Assembly: GCA_016927475.1 (NCBI GenBank)
Contig: JAFGMO010000071.1
Coordinates: 1 to 64,000, forward strand
Length of the DNA stretch: 64,000 nt
Origin: Candidatus Aminicenantota bacterium
GTDB taxonomy: Bacteria; Acidobacteriota; Aminicenantia; Aminicenantales; Aminicenantaceae
Direction of reading: 5' to 3'
A program made the translations under genes and the position numbers. Positions 50,301-59,252 of this stretch are shown in pieces (within the stretch, counting starts at the first letter, position 1; every line of letters begins with the position of its first letter). The notes below the pieces were generated by a model. The model was not told the origin of the DNA. It saw only the letters and a list, made by a program, of their open reading frames with translations, and made no database searches.

Positions 50301-52874
50301 ATGCAAAAAAAACGGACGAACCTCCCTCCCCGCCTTGCTTCCCTTTTGCTTGAACGTTTTATGTTAACGTCGATTCGGGAAGGGGCCGTTGGTGATTTTA
50401 ACGAACGGTATTTCCAGATTGCCGAAGATTACGGCCGTTTTACAGCTCGCCTGTGGTACTGGAACCAACTGTTGCGTGCCGCTCCCCAACATTTTTTGCA
50501 CCTTATATGCTGGAGGCTGATTATGCTGAAAAACTATTTGAAAATCGCTTTTAGAAACGCCCAAAAAAACAAAGGATATTCGCTCATTAATATTTTCGGT
50601 TTGGCCGCGGGCATGACGGTTTTCCTCGGTCTCGTTCAATTGATCCGGTACGAGTTGAGTTATGACGGATTTTACAAAGATGCACACCGCATCTATAGGG
50701 TCACCGACCGGCGCAGCAGCCGGACACAGGCCAGTCTGGCCGCCGCCCTTACGGAAATGTTCCCTGAAGTCGAAAAAGCCGGGCGGATTATGTACATCGA
50801 TGGATTTATACGCGCCGGAGAAACCCTAATTCAAGAACAGCGAATATTTTTTGTGGATCCGGCGATCCTGGATATCTTTTCAATTTCTCTGGAAAACGGA
50901 TTTGATCGCAAAATGATTTCCGATCCCCATTCCATTCTTTTAACACGCAGTGCGGCGGACAGATATTTCGGCGATGCCGATCCAGTGGGAAAAACCCTTT
51001 CCTTTGTCAATCGCGTCGATTTACATGTGAGGGGCATTCTTGATGACCCGCCGGAAAACACCCATTTTCGCTTCGAGTATATAACCTCGATGTCAACATT
51101 GAAATCGATCATCGGAGAGGATTTTTTTACAGGCTGGGGATCCCGTGAATTTTTTACCTATTTCAAACTGGCGGAAAAAGCAAATCCGTCCGCTCTGGTG
51201 AACAAATTTGATGCCTTGAAGGAAAAATACGGGCTGGAGCGTCCCGAATACCACTTGCAGCCGTTACAAGAGATTCATCTGGGAGGCAACCTTCAAGCGG
51301 ACATGATCGTAAATTCGAACAAAAAGTACGTGATTTTACTTGGCCTTATTTCGGTTTTTATTCTTTTGATGTCGAGTCTCAATTATATCAACCTTTCTTC
51401 CGCCCGGGCCGCCAAACGCTTGAAGGAAATCGGGCTCAGAAAAGTCGTCGGCTCAAAAAGAAGAGACGTTTTTCTCCAGCTTCTCATCGAATCACTTCTG
51501 ACGTCTTCTCTGGCCATGATCATAAGCGCGGGCTTCATAACCTTATTGCTGCCCGCAATGACAAAATTTTGGGATCGGCCTTTAAACTTTAATGTTTTTC
51601 ATGATTCGGCTGCAGCCGGATTGGTGCTGGGAATCCCCCTGGCTGTCGGATGTCTTGCCGGATTTTTTCCGGCATTATCGATGTCTTCTTTTTCTCCGAT
51701 GATGATGATACGGGGAAAAATGACCAGAAAGGGCAATAAACATCTCAGAGGCGGATTGATTGTTTTTCAGTTTGTGATCACGGTTTTCCTCATTATCGGC
51801 TCCTTCATTATCCATGATCAGCTCCATTTTTTAACATCAAAAAGCTCCAACGCCTATGGAGAATCCATCGTATTGATCAAGCTGACGGGCAAAGATATCC
51901 AGCAAAACCACAGACCCTTCAAGGAAACTCTGCTGAACCATCCAGGCATTCTGGAGGCTACAGCATCTTTCAATCTTCCGTTTATGATAACTACGGGCAG
52001 TTGGTGCACTTGGCCGGGACAGATTGAGGATGAACGGTTTGTGATCCGGCATTCCTGCGTGGAACCGAATTTCATCGAGTTTTATTCCATCAATCTTCAT
52101 AAAGGGCGAAATTTTTTCAAAGGTTTATCCAAGAACCCGGAAAATGCCGTCCTTATCAACAAGACCGCGGCGCGTTTGATAGGTGAAGAGAATATTGTGG
52201 GCCGGACCATGAGCAGTTCATTATTCAAAGACGCGACAATTATCGGTGTGTTGGAAGATTTTCATTTCAAACCCCTTCATCAACACATCGAACCTCTGGC
52301 CCTGACATTACTCCAGACTGATGGACACTTTGCGGGTGCTCATTACTTGGCATTCAAGGTCAATCCCCAAAAAATTCAGAGTGTCCTCTCCTTTATTAAA
52401 GAAACCTGGGACACGTTCGAACCCGCCTATCCTCTGATTTATGATTTTATGGACGAACAAATCGAAGCGCTCTATCGACAGGAGTTAAAGATTGGTGAAG
52501 GCATAAAAATACTCACCAGCATTGAAATTTTTCTGGCCTGTTTGGGTCTGTTCGGCCTTGCGCTTTTTACTATTGAACAAAAAACAAAAGAGATCGGTGT
52601 GCGCAAGGTTTTGGGGGCATCCGTGTCCGGCATCGTTTTGATGCTTTTTCGGGAGTTGATCCGATGGATCGTTTCTGCGTCCCTGATGGCATTCCCAATA
52701 GCCTGGTTTGTGATGAGCCGCTGGCTCCAAAATTTCGAATATCACACGGAAATCAAGTGGCTGCCCTTTATGGTCTCAACGCTTCTTGTCCTTTTTGTTT
52801 CCCTACTAAGTGTGGGATACCACTCTATCCGCGCGGCCAAGACCAATCCTGCGGATTCCCTGCGCTATGAGTAA
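50301..52874 (+). CDS. FtsX/MacB-like ABC permease with N-terminal prefix domain
   Basis: An 857-residue permease: ATG at 50301 follows AAGGTAAG; the longer frame to 50262 overlaps padR. Prefix at residues about 5-75 (NLPPRLASLLLERFM, GRFTARLWYWNQLL), homologous to that at 1936-4566. First helix near 93 (IFGLAAGMTVFLGLVQLI), MacB_PCD domain, FtsX block (RLKEIGLRKVVGSKRRD), second periplasmic domain and C-terminal block (QKTKEIGVRKVLGASVSG), ending DSLRYE. Context with PadR suggests an inducible exporter; no ATPase is encoded beside it. Confidence 0.92.
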   Translation: MQKKRTNLPPRLASLLLERFMLTSIREGAVGDFNERYFQIAEDYGRFTARLWYWNQLLRAAPQHFLHLICWRLIMLKNYLKIAFRNAQKNKGYSLINIFGLAAGMTVFLGLVQLIRYELSYDGFYKDAHRIYRVTDRRSSRTQASLAAALTEMFPEVEKAGRIMYIDGFIRAGETLIQEQRIFFVDPAILDIFSISLENGFDRKMISDPHSILLTRSAADRYFGDADPVGKTLSFVNRVDLHVRGILDDPPENTHFRFEYITSMSTLKSIIGEDFFTGWGSREFFTYFKLAEKANPSALVNKFDALKEKYGLERPEYHLQPLQEIHLGGNLQADMIVNSNKKYVILLGLISVFILLMSSLNYINLSSARAAKRLKEIGLRKVVGSKRRDVFLQLLIESLLTSSLAMIISAGFITLLLPAMTKFWDRPLNFNVFHDSAAAGLVLGIPLAVGCLAGFFPALSMSSFSPMMMIRGKMTRKGNKHLRGGLIVFQFVITVFLIIGSFIIHDQLHFLTSKSSNAYGESIVLIKLTGKDIQQNHRPFKETLLNHPGILEATASFNLPFMITTGSWCTWPGQIEDERFVIRHSCVEPNFIEFYSINLHKGRNFFKGLSKNPENAVLINKTAARLIGEENIVGRTMSSSLFKDATIIGVLEDFHFKPLHQHIEPLALTLLQTDGHFAGAHYLAFKVNPQKIQSVLSFIKETWDTFEPAYPLIYDFMDEQIEALYRQELKIGEGIKILTSIEIFLACLGLFGLALFTIEQKTKEIGVRKVLGASVSGIVLMLFRELIRWIVSASLMAFPIAWFVMSRWLQNFEYHTEIKWLPFMVSTLLVLFVSLLSVGYHSIRAAKTNPADSLRYE

Positions 52875-52918
52875 GATATTCGTTTCATGAACAACTGAAA
52901 TATCCCGTTCTCCTCCCC

Positions 52919-52998
52919 CTGAACGGCTGCAAGCTAAAGTATGAAGATCTTGCAGGAAACCAAACCGTTCAAAAAGACGTCTTATATTATAATCCCTG
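52919..52998 (+). promoter_or_regulatory. Inverted repeats and possible internal promoter between permeases
   Basis: CTGCAAG (52927) and CTTGCAG (52949), and outside them GAACGG (52921) and CCGTTC (52965), are nested inverted repeats that could fold. TATAAT at 52989-52994 is a good -10 box. Either an attenuator with a new promoter or chance; no protein site is known. Confidence 0.35.
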
Positions 52999-53016
52999 GA
53001 TAAGGAGATCTTCATC

Positions 53017-55410
53017 ATGCTGACAAACTACCTGAAAGTCGCTCTCAGAAATATTTTCAAGCATAAAGGATATTCTTTCATCAATATTTTCGGCTTGGCC
53101 GCGGGCATGGCCTCCGCCGTGCTGATTTTGCTTTTCGTGCGCTACGAACGCAGCTATGACCGGTTCCACGAAAAAGCAGACCGCATCCACCGTGTCGCTG
53201 TGAGAGCCATGATCGGAGACACCAAAATACGCCAGACCTATACACCGGCCATTCTCACACCGACCCTTCTCGAAAACTATCCTGAAGTCGAACGGTCCGT
53301 TCGCTTTCAGAGCTCATTCGACGGCGTAACCGTTCGCTGCGGCGATGAGATATTCAACGAATACCGGGTAGGATCGGCCGATACCGACATCTTCAAAGTT
53401 TTTACCCTGCCCATGCCGGCTGGTGATCCGGAAACGGCCCTGGCCGAGCCGAATTCCGTTGTGATCACGGAGTCCACGGCTAAAAAGTATTTTGAAAACG
53501 GCGGCGCTCTCAATAAAACGTTGACCATCGACGGCACGGATTTTCGCGTGACCGGCATCATTGCCGATTGGCCGGACAACTCCCACTTTCGCTTCGACAT
53601 GATCCGTTCGCTTTTAACATACAAACAGAGACTCGATAATCCCAACTGGTTCGCCAACAATTACCGGACCTATATCTTACTCCGGGAAGGCACATCAGCT
53701 GTCGCCCTGGACGCCAAATTCCCCGACCTGGTACGGAATTATGCTGTTGCCGGGCAGGACTACGACGCCTGGCTGGAACAAGGCAACTACTGGGAATATT
53801 ATCTTCAGCCGCTGACCGGCATCCATCTTCATTCCGACCTGAACGGAGAATTCTCAGCCAACGGCAACGCCTCCTACGTGTCGGTTTCCTTCCTTATCGC
53901 TCTTTTTATTCTGCTCATCGCATCGGTCAACTACATGAACCTGGCCACGGCCCGCTCCGCCAACCGGGCCCGGGAAGTCGGCATTCGCAAAGCGGTGGGG
54001 TCGACACGCGGACCGCTTCTGCGCCAGTTTCTGGCCGAATCCCTGGCCGCATCCTTGATGGCTCTGCTGCTGGCTTTATCGCTGGCGCATATTCTTCTTC
54101 CCGCATTCAGGTCTCTGACAGGCCGGGCCATCACCATGCCCTACACGGAGGAACCCCTATTTCTGCCCGGTCTCCTGGGCTTGGCTTTTGTTCTGGGCCT
54201 CTTTTCAGGGGCTTACCCGGCCCTTTTTCTGGCCTCGGTCCACCCCATTCGAGTGCTGCGAGGACGCTTCCAGTCCGGTTCGGCGAATTCCCGCCTCCGA
54301 AACCTGCTCGTTCTGTTTCAGTTCGCCATCTCCATTTTCCTAGTGATAGGGACCTTTATCGTGCACAGGCAAACCACCTTTATGCGAAGCCGGAATCTGG
54401 GATTCGATAAAGAAAACGTCGTGGTCATCAAAACTCCGGAACCCATGGGGGAGCGCAGCCAGGCCTTCAAAGATAAACTGCTCACCCTGGCCGAAGTTAA
54501 GGTGGTAAGCGGTTCCGATACAACTCCAGGCCGCGGCTTCATGAACTGGGGATGTAAGCCTGAAGGCAGGGAAGAAAGCATCACCCTGAACATGGTCATC
54601 TGCGACTACGGTTATCTGGAGACGATGGGGTTGGAGATGGCCGAGGGCCGTTTTTTCTCCCGGGAATATTCGACGGATGTTTCCGGACTCGTCCTCAATG
54701 AAGCGGCGGCCAAGCTTTTAGCCTGGGACAATTCCATCGGCAAAACCATTATCTACAGCCCCGATGCGACCTTTACGGTCATCGGAGTGGTCAAGGATTA
54801 TCACTATGAATCCCTGCACTATTCGGTCCGCCCCGAAGCGCTTTTGCTTCAGCCTGGCATCTGGGGCGCCGAAGAAGATTATATTTCCGTCCGCATTCAT
54901 CCCGGAAATATTCCACAGACGCTGGGCCGTATTCGAAACGTCTGGAAGGAATTTTCCAACGGCGTTCCCTTGGAATACTCCTTTCTCGATACGGATTTTG
55001 ACGAGCTTTATCAAAACGAAACACGAACGGGACGGATCTTCACCGTTTTTTCGGCCCTGGCCATCGGCATCGGATGCCTGGGTCTTCTGGGATTGGCCGC
55101 ATTCGCCGCCGAGCAAAAAACCCGGGAGATTGGAATCCGGCGTGTCCTGGGAGCCTCCGTACCGGGGATCATGATGCTGCTTTCCAAAGACCTCAGCCGC
55201 TGGGTGGCGCTGGCCAATCTTGTGGCCTGGCCGGCGGCTTACTTCATCATGAGGAGCTGGCTGAACAGCTTCGCCTACCGCATCGGCATAAGCTGGCTTT
55301 TTTTCATCGCGGCTGCCGTAATGACACTGCTTATCGCCTGGTTCAGCATGAGCTTTCAAGCCTACAGAGCCGCCAACACCGATCCCGTCAAAGCATTGAA
55401 GTACGAGTAA
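53017..55410 (+). CDS. FtsX/MacB-like ABC permease without prefix
   Basis: A 797-residue permease with an AAGGAGATC ribosome site. First helix near 22-46 (IFGLAAGMASAVLILLFV), MacB_PCD domain with RFHEKADRIHRVAVRAM, central FtsX block (RAREVGIRKAVGSTRGP), second periplasmic domain and C-terminal block (QKTREIGIRRVLGASVPG), ending VKALKYE. It has no prefix, like the one at 42771-45116. The gene follows the prefixed permease by 142 bases, so it is probably in the same PadR-led cluster. Two different permeases side by side suggest a heterodimeric exporter, unproved. Confidence 0.92.
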   Translation: MLTNYLKVALRNIFKHKGYSFINIFGLAAGMASAVLILLFVRYERSYDRFHEKADRIHRVAVRAMIGDTKIRQTYTPAILTPTLLENYPEVERSVRFQSSFDGVTVRCGDEIFNEYRVGSADTDIFKVFTLPMPAGDPETALAEPNSVVITESTAKKYFENGGALNKTLTIDGTDFRVTGIIADWPDNSHFRFDMIRSLLTYKQRLDNPNWFANNYRTYILLREGTSAVALDAKFPDLVRNYAVAGQDYDAWLEQGNYWEYYLQPLTGIHLHSDLNGEFSANGNASYVSVSFLIALFILLIASVNYMNLATARSANRAREVGIRKAVGSTRGPLLRQFLAESLAASLMALLLALSLAHILLPAFRSLTGRAITMPYTEEPLFLPGLLGLAFVLGLFSGAYPALFLASVHPIRVLRGRFQSGSANSRLRNLLVLFQFAISIFLVIGTFIVHRQTTFMRSRNLGFDKENVVVIKTPEPMGERSQAFKDKLLTLAEVKVVSGSDTTPGRGFMNWGCKPEGREESITLNMVICDYGYLETMGLEMAEGRFFSREYSTDVSGLVLNEAAAKLLAWDNSIGKTIIYSPDATFTVIGVVKDYHYESLHYSVRPEALLLQPGIWGAEEDYISVRIHPGNIPQTLGRIRNVWKEFSNGVPLEYSFLDTDFDELYQNETRTGRIFTVFSALAIGIGCLGLLGLAAFAAEQKTREIGIRRVLGASVPGIMMLLSKDLSRWVALANLVAWPAAYFIMRSWLNSFAYRIGISWLFFIAAAVMTLLIAWFSMSFQAYRAANTDPVKALKYE

Positions 55411-55544
55411 AAAAATAAGGTCACGTTTAAAGTTAAATCAGGTTAAATTTTTTTGTCTTCAAGGAAAGATTATTGAGGCAAAGGGAAAATTTGAGCAAAG
55501 AGCTTTCAGCATCACCGCAGTTTGGAGTTTGTCTCGGCTGAATC

Positions 55545-57053
55545 CTATCGGTTTTTAAAATCCTGCCTTATTTTTTGAACGCTTACACCCTCGTAATCGC
55601 GCCAGGAAACAAAGGGCGGTCGCGTATGGGCGTAAACGCAGGAAAAATCAAGGCCGCTCACGGAAGCTTGATCAAAAAAGCAGGCAATCAGTTCATCAAG
55701 ACAGCCTTCCATAACCACACCGATCTCATGTCCGGCATTGGGGATGACAACAACGGTGCTATTGTTCTGATATTGGGAGAGAATCTGTGCATTCGAAGGC
55801 GGAGTTGTCGGGTCATTTTCTCCGTTAACGATAAGAGTGGGTATGTTCTGATAGACAAGGTCATGAAATCCAGGAGGAATGTCAGCTTCTTCCCAGTTTT
55901 TACAGGCGCTCTGCTGCTGGTCCAACCGGTAGGTTCCCATCATGGTCCCCTCAGCCATAGCCCTGGCGGTCTCAAAGTCAATATAGGGGATGGTTTCGGA
56001 ACAGGTTACACAGAGAAACATACCGTCCAAAACCGACTGGTTGGACCAATAAAGATAGTCGGCCGTGTACTCAGCCATGGGCTGAAAAACACCAAGATCA
56101 GCCCAGCGGATGAAGGCCGGAATCCACTTCGAAAGACTGTTGTTGTAGAGCATACTCCTCAAACCTTCAATGAAGTTATTATGGGAAAAGCTTACAGCCT
56201 CAGGTTTTTCCGTTATGGGATTGAGAATCGTTACTGACACCGGATTCTGCTGAAGACGGGTCAGGACCCTATCCAGCCGGGCTGACAGCTCAGGATAATC
56301 CCCGGCGCAATCCGGATCGGCCGCGCAGTCGGCGAACAGCCTTTCAAGGGCCGTTTGTGTGTCCCGGGCCAGGTTGGCCGGATAAAGAAGATGAGGCAGA
56401 GCGATCGAAAACAAAAAAGCACTTCGGACACGTTCGGGATACATTTTCATGAAAATAATCCCGAAATACGATCCATAGGATCCGCCCATGATGTTGATCT
56501 GATCATAACCCAAGGCATCCCGCAGATCGTCATAGTCCGCCATAGCCATCACAGTATGGTAATAATAGAGACCGGCCTTTTCCCGAAGTTTTTCCCGGCA
56601 TTCCTTGACGTAATCTTCAGGGAACATATCCTGAAGATAAGTTTGAGCACTCTGCGGGTCTCCCAGGCGCTGGCAGGGAAGAGGATGAGATAGGCCCGTA
56701 CCTCTTTGGTCAACGAGTACAATATCGCGTTTTTCTCTGACCCGGTCGCAATACAGAGCCCAGGCTGAAGGATAACTGGCCGCCCCTACTCCGGGTCCCC
56801 CGTCGAAAATAAAGACGGGATCAGGAGCTGGATGAGACGTCCTGGCTGGTAGAATGATGAAATGGATCAGGATTTTGGCCCCCTTCCGTACGTGACGATT
56901 CTCCATCACTTCATACGTGCCGCAGAGGACCTCTTCCTTCAGTTCTTTGTTATAACAGGATTCAAGCTTCAATCTGATAGAAGCCAACGCTATTGAGGAA
57001 TTTATTATAAGAGTGAGCATTATGAATATTATCACGTTCCTTATATTCTTCAT
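55545..57053 (-). CDS. S33-family alpha/beta hydrolase with TAP-like C-terminus
   Basis: A 502-residue exported hydrolase. Signal peptide IIFIMLTLIINSSIALA. Oxyanion: FIFDGGPGVGAA; acid-bond motif DQRGTGLSHP; nucleophile elbow GGSYGSYFG (Ser); acid in NGENDPTTPP; His in NAGHEIG. A TAP-like C-terminal region is visible (VNGENDPTTPPSNAQ to the end). Family members are proline iminopeptidases, tripeptidyl aminopeptidases or related peptidases. An AAGGAGAAAGGG ribosome site precedes the ATG. It lies upstream of the porin-like gene by 32 bases in the same direction. Confidence 0.88.
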   Translation of the reverse strand: MKNIRNVIIFIMLTLIINSSIALASIRLKLESCYNKELKEEVLCGTYEVMENRHVRKGAKILIHFIILPARTSHPAPDPVFIFDGGPGVGAASYPSAWALYCDRVREKRDIVLVDQRGTGLSHPLPCQRLGDPQSAQTYLQDMFPEDYVKECREKLREKAGLYYYHTVMAMADYDDLRDALGYDQINIMGGSYGSYFGIIFMKMYPERVRSAFLFSIALPHLLYPANLARDTQTALERLFADCAADPDCAGDYPELSARLDRVLTRLQQNPVSVTILNPITEKPEAVSFSHNNFIEGLRSMLYNNSLSKWIPAFIRWADLGVFQPMAEYTADYLYWSNQSVLDGMFLCVTCSETIPYIDFETARAMAEGTMMGTYRLDQQQSACKNWEEADIPPGFHDLVYQNIPTLIVNGENDPTTPPSNAQILSQYQNNSTVVVIPNAGHEIGVVMEGCLDELIACFFDQASVSGLDFSCVYAHTRPPFVSWRDYEGVSVQKIRQDFKNR

Positions 57054-57085
57054 TCCCTTTCTCCTTTTCTTGCCTGATATTCAGG

Positions 57086-57796
57086 TTAGTGGTATCCAAG
57101 CGAAACGCCAAACCAAAAGTGGTTCTCCCGGCTGATGGCCTTAAGAAGAACGAATGTATAATTCGTGAAGGCAGCCGCAAAAAAACGGCCTGTTTTCCAA
57201 GAAAAAGATAAACCGAAATTGAGGTCGCTGAAACCAGGGTCCGTTCCTTCAGCCAGCCATTGGCCGCCGTTATACCCAAGAGAGGAATAAAGACCGGCTT
57301 CAACATTCTTAAGGACAGAAAAACTGTGGCCGATCTCCAGCTGACCGTAGAAGCCGTCTCCGACCGTAAAGTCATAAAAAAGGTTTAAGGTTGGTTCAAA
57401 CAAAAAATGGGGAAGGCCAACGGAGACGAATATCTCATGACTGGTATCGTCCTTGAATGTGAAATTTTCTGTAAAATACCAGGCGTAATGAATCAACCCT
57501 GCCTCTATCGACAGAACTTCCGCGATTTCCCTGCTATAGGATAAAGTCACATCAAATTCATGGAGATCCTTGCCGACAAAAGAGAGACTTGACCAAAGAT
57601 TAAAAGAAAAACCGCTTTCTCCCAAATCCCAGTTCATGGAAGGTTGGACAACGGGTTTTCTGTAGGGGTTAAGGTCGAATCCCCGCCAGATATACCGGGA
57701 AGAAAAATCGATTTGAAAACTGATATTCTTACCGAAAAGATCAAAACCGGAAAATACCAGAATAAAGATGATAAGACATTTGAGGACTTTTTTCAT
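57086..57796 (-). CDS. TorF-family putative porin
   Basis: A 236-residue outer-membrane barrel protein. Signal peptide LIIFILVFSGFDLFG; the mature start RYIWRGFDLNPYRKPVVQP matches the TorF-type porin family (RYxxRGxxxxxxxPxxQ). Twelve or so amphipathic strands follow, such as FSFNLWSSLSFVG, FEPTLNLFYDFTVG and the C-terminal FWFGVSLGYH, which ends in an aromatic. GGAGGAAG ribosome site. It lies between the peptidase and the esterase genes, all on the minus strand. Substrate unknown. Confidence 0.78.
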   Translation of the reverse strand: MKKVLKCLIIFILVFSGFDLFGKNISFQIDFSSRYIWRGFDLNPYRKPVVQPSMNWDLGESGFSFNLWSSLSFVGKDLHEFDVTLSYSREIAEVLSIEAGLIHYAWYFTENFTFKDDTSHEIFVSVGLPHFLFEPTLNLFYDFTVGDGFYGQLEIGHSFSVLKNVEAGLYSSLGYNGGQWLAEGTDPGFSDLNFGLSFSWKTGRFFAAAFTNYTFVLLKAISRENHFWFGVSLGYH

Positions 57797-57915
57797 TCTT
57801 CCTCCCTATCCTGAGAGTGAGCATAAAAACCGTCTCCCCAGGACGGTTTAAGTCACTTTTATCCTGGAAAGACAAAAATATCAAATGTTTTTCGCCCTCT
57901 GCGAAAAGGGAATCC

Positions 57916-59082
57916 CTATTGAGGTCCTTTATCCCTTTCAATTATCTCCAACCTTCTTTTAGCCGGTACGAATTCAGGATCGATCTCCAACGCTTTTTTA
58001 TAAAATTCCCTGGCTTTATCCAGATCTTTCTGCAAGCGGTGGTATTCCGCCAACACAAACCAGCCCCTGGGTGAATAAGGATATCTTTTTAGCAACGTTT
58101 GCCCGAGCGCCCGGGATTCATCGATTTTTTTTTGTCTGAGCAGGTCATAGCTCATGGAGAAAAGGACCTCTTCGGGAGCTTCCATATCGAATCCGTAACG
58201 TTGGGAAAGTTTCTCAAAGTGATTGTCGACCGCGGCCAATCCTTCGGCCTTCATCTTGTCGCAAACCCAAAAGTCGGGAAACATCCAGAGAAGGCCGTTG
58301 TTGAGACTGGCAAGGGGGACATGACCATCCATTTTCAGAAATTCCAGGTGATATTTGAATTTGGGAGGAGCAGCATCCTTGATATATTTGTCAAATTCAA
58401 GGATGGGATCCACACAGAGTTCTTTATAGTCTTTTCCCCCGTAATTCATGTACAAAAATTTTCCACTCCATTTCCCGTTTTGAAATAAATTTTTGGCTCT
58501 TTTTTTTATGAGATCCAGACACCATCCAAGGCTGGGGCTGGCAGCAATGAAACCATCGAACGCTTGCGGTTCCGTCAAAAAGACATAAAGAGTAAAAAGG
58601 CCCGTGTTGGATTGTCCGGCAAGAATGCGGAATTTTTTCGTCCGGTACGTTTTGTCGATAAATGGGACAAATTCCCCCGTGAGAAAATTGAGAAAAAGGA
58701 CCGCTCCACCAGGTTCATTCCCGGCCTCGTTGGGCATGGTGTCCCTGGACCTGCCTGTATCATTGCACAAACCGACCAGGATCATGGCAGGAATCATTTC
58801 GGTTCCCAGCCTGCTGACCGTTGCCACGGCATTGGCGAAGGTGGACTTCATATGGGCATTCAAAACGAATAAAACCGGATATTTTCCAGTGGTCCTTTCA
58901 TATCCCTCGGGAAGGTGAACGATATACTTAAAATCCTCACCAAGTATCTTTGAGGGAAACGATTGGAAGCGCCCTAATGTCATCTCTGTTTTTTCTTCCA
59001 GGGACAAAACGGACGCGCCAAACAAAAAAAGAATCATCAATAAAGCGGACCATAGATGACTGCGTTTGGTTTGTTGGTTCAC
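57916..59082 (-). CDS. Esterase (PF00756-type) with C-terminal TPRs
   Basis: A protein of about 388 residues starting at GTG 59082, just before a signal-anchor (WSALLMILFLFGASVLS); a TTG 57 bases upstream is possible. The esterase D/Fes-type fold shows YPVLFVLNAHM, the nucleophile elbow AGQSNTGLF, a GGKDY region and the His of MDGHVPLAS. The C-terminal 100 residues are two to three TPRs (PRGWFVLAEYHRLQKDLDKA). Such fusions occur in Aminicenantes and Bacteroidetes; substrates may be ester-linked sugars or siderophores. It is convergent with no neighbour and is followed by the porin gene. Confidence 0.78.
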   Translation of the reverse strand: MNQQTKRSHLWSALLMILFLFGASVLSLEEKTEMTLGRFQSFPSKILGEDFKYIVHLPEGYERTTGKYPVLFVLNAHMKSTFANAVATVSRLGTEMIPAMILVGLCNDTGRSRDTMPNEAGNEPGGAVLFLNFLTGEFVPFIDKTYRTKKFRILAGQSNTGLFTLYVFLTEPQAFDGFIAASPSLGWCLDLIKKRAKNLFQNGKWSGKFLYMNYGGKDYKELCVDPILEFDKYIKDAAPPKFKYHLEFLKMDGHVPLASLNNGLLWMFPDFWVCDKMKAEGLAAVDNHFEKLSQRYGFDMEAPEEVLFSMSYDLLRQKKIDESRALGQTLLKRYPYSPRGWFVLAEYHRLQKDLDKAREFYKKALEIDPEFVPAKRRLEIIERDKGPQ

Positions 59083-59252
59083 GGCATTTTTACGAAAAAC
59101 AAATACTTTTATTAGCGACCTGTTTGCTATTATTAACAAAAATAAAAGATTTTTCCATGTGAAAAAAGTTATAAAGTGTCCTTTAGTACCTTTTCCTTAA
59201 AATGTTATAATAAAAATCCTTTCTTAATTCTTTTTTCAAACAATTACTCAAA

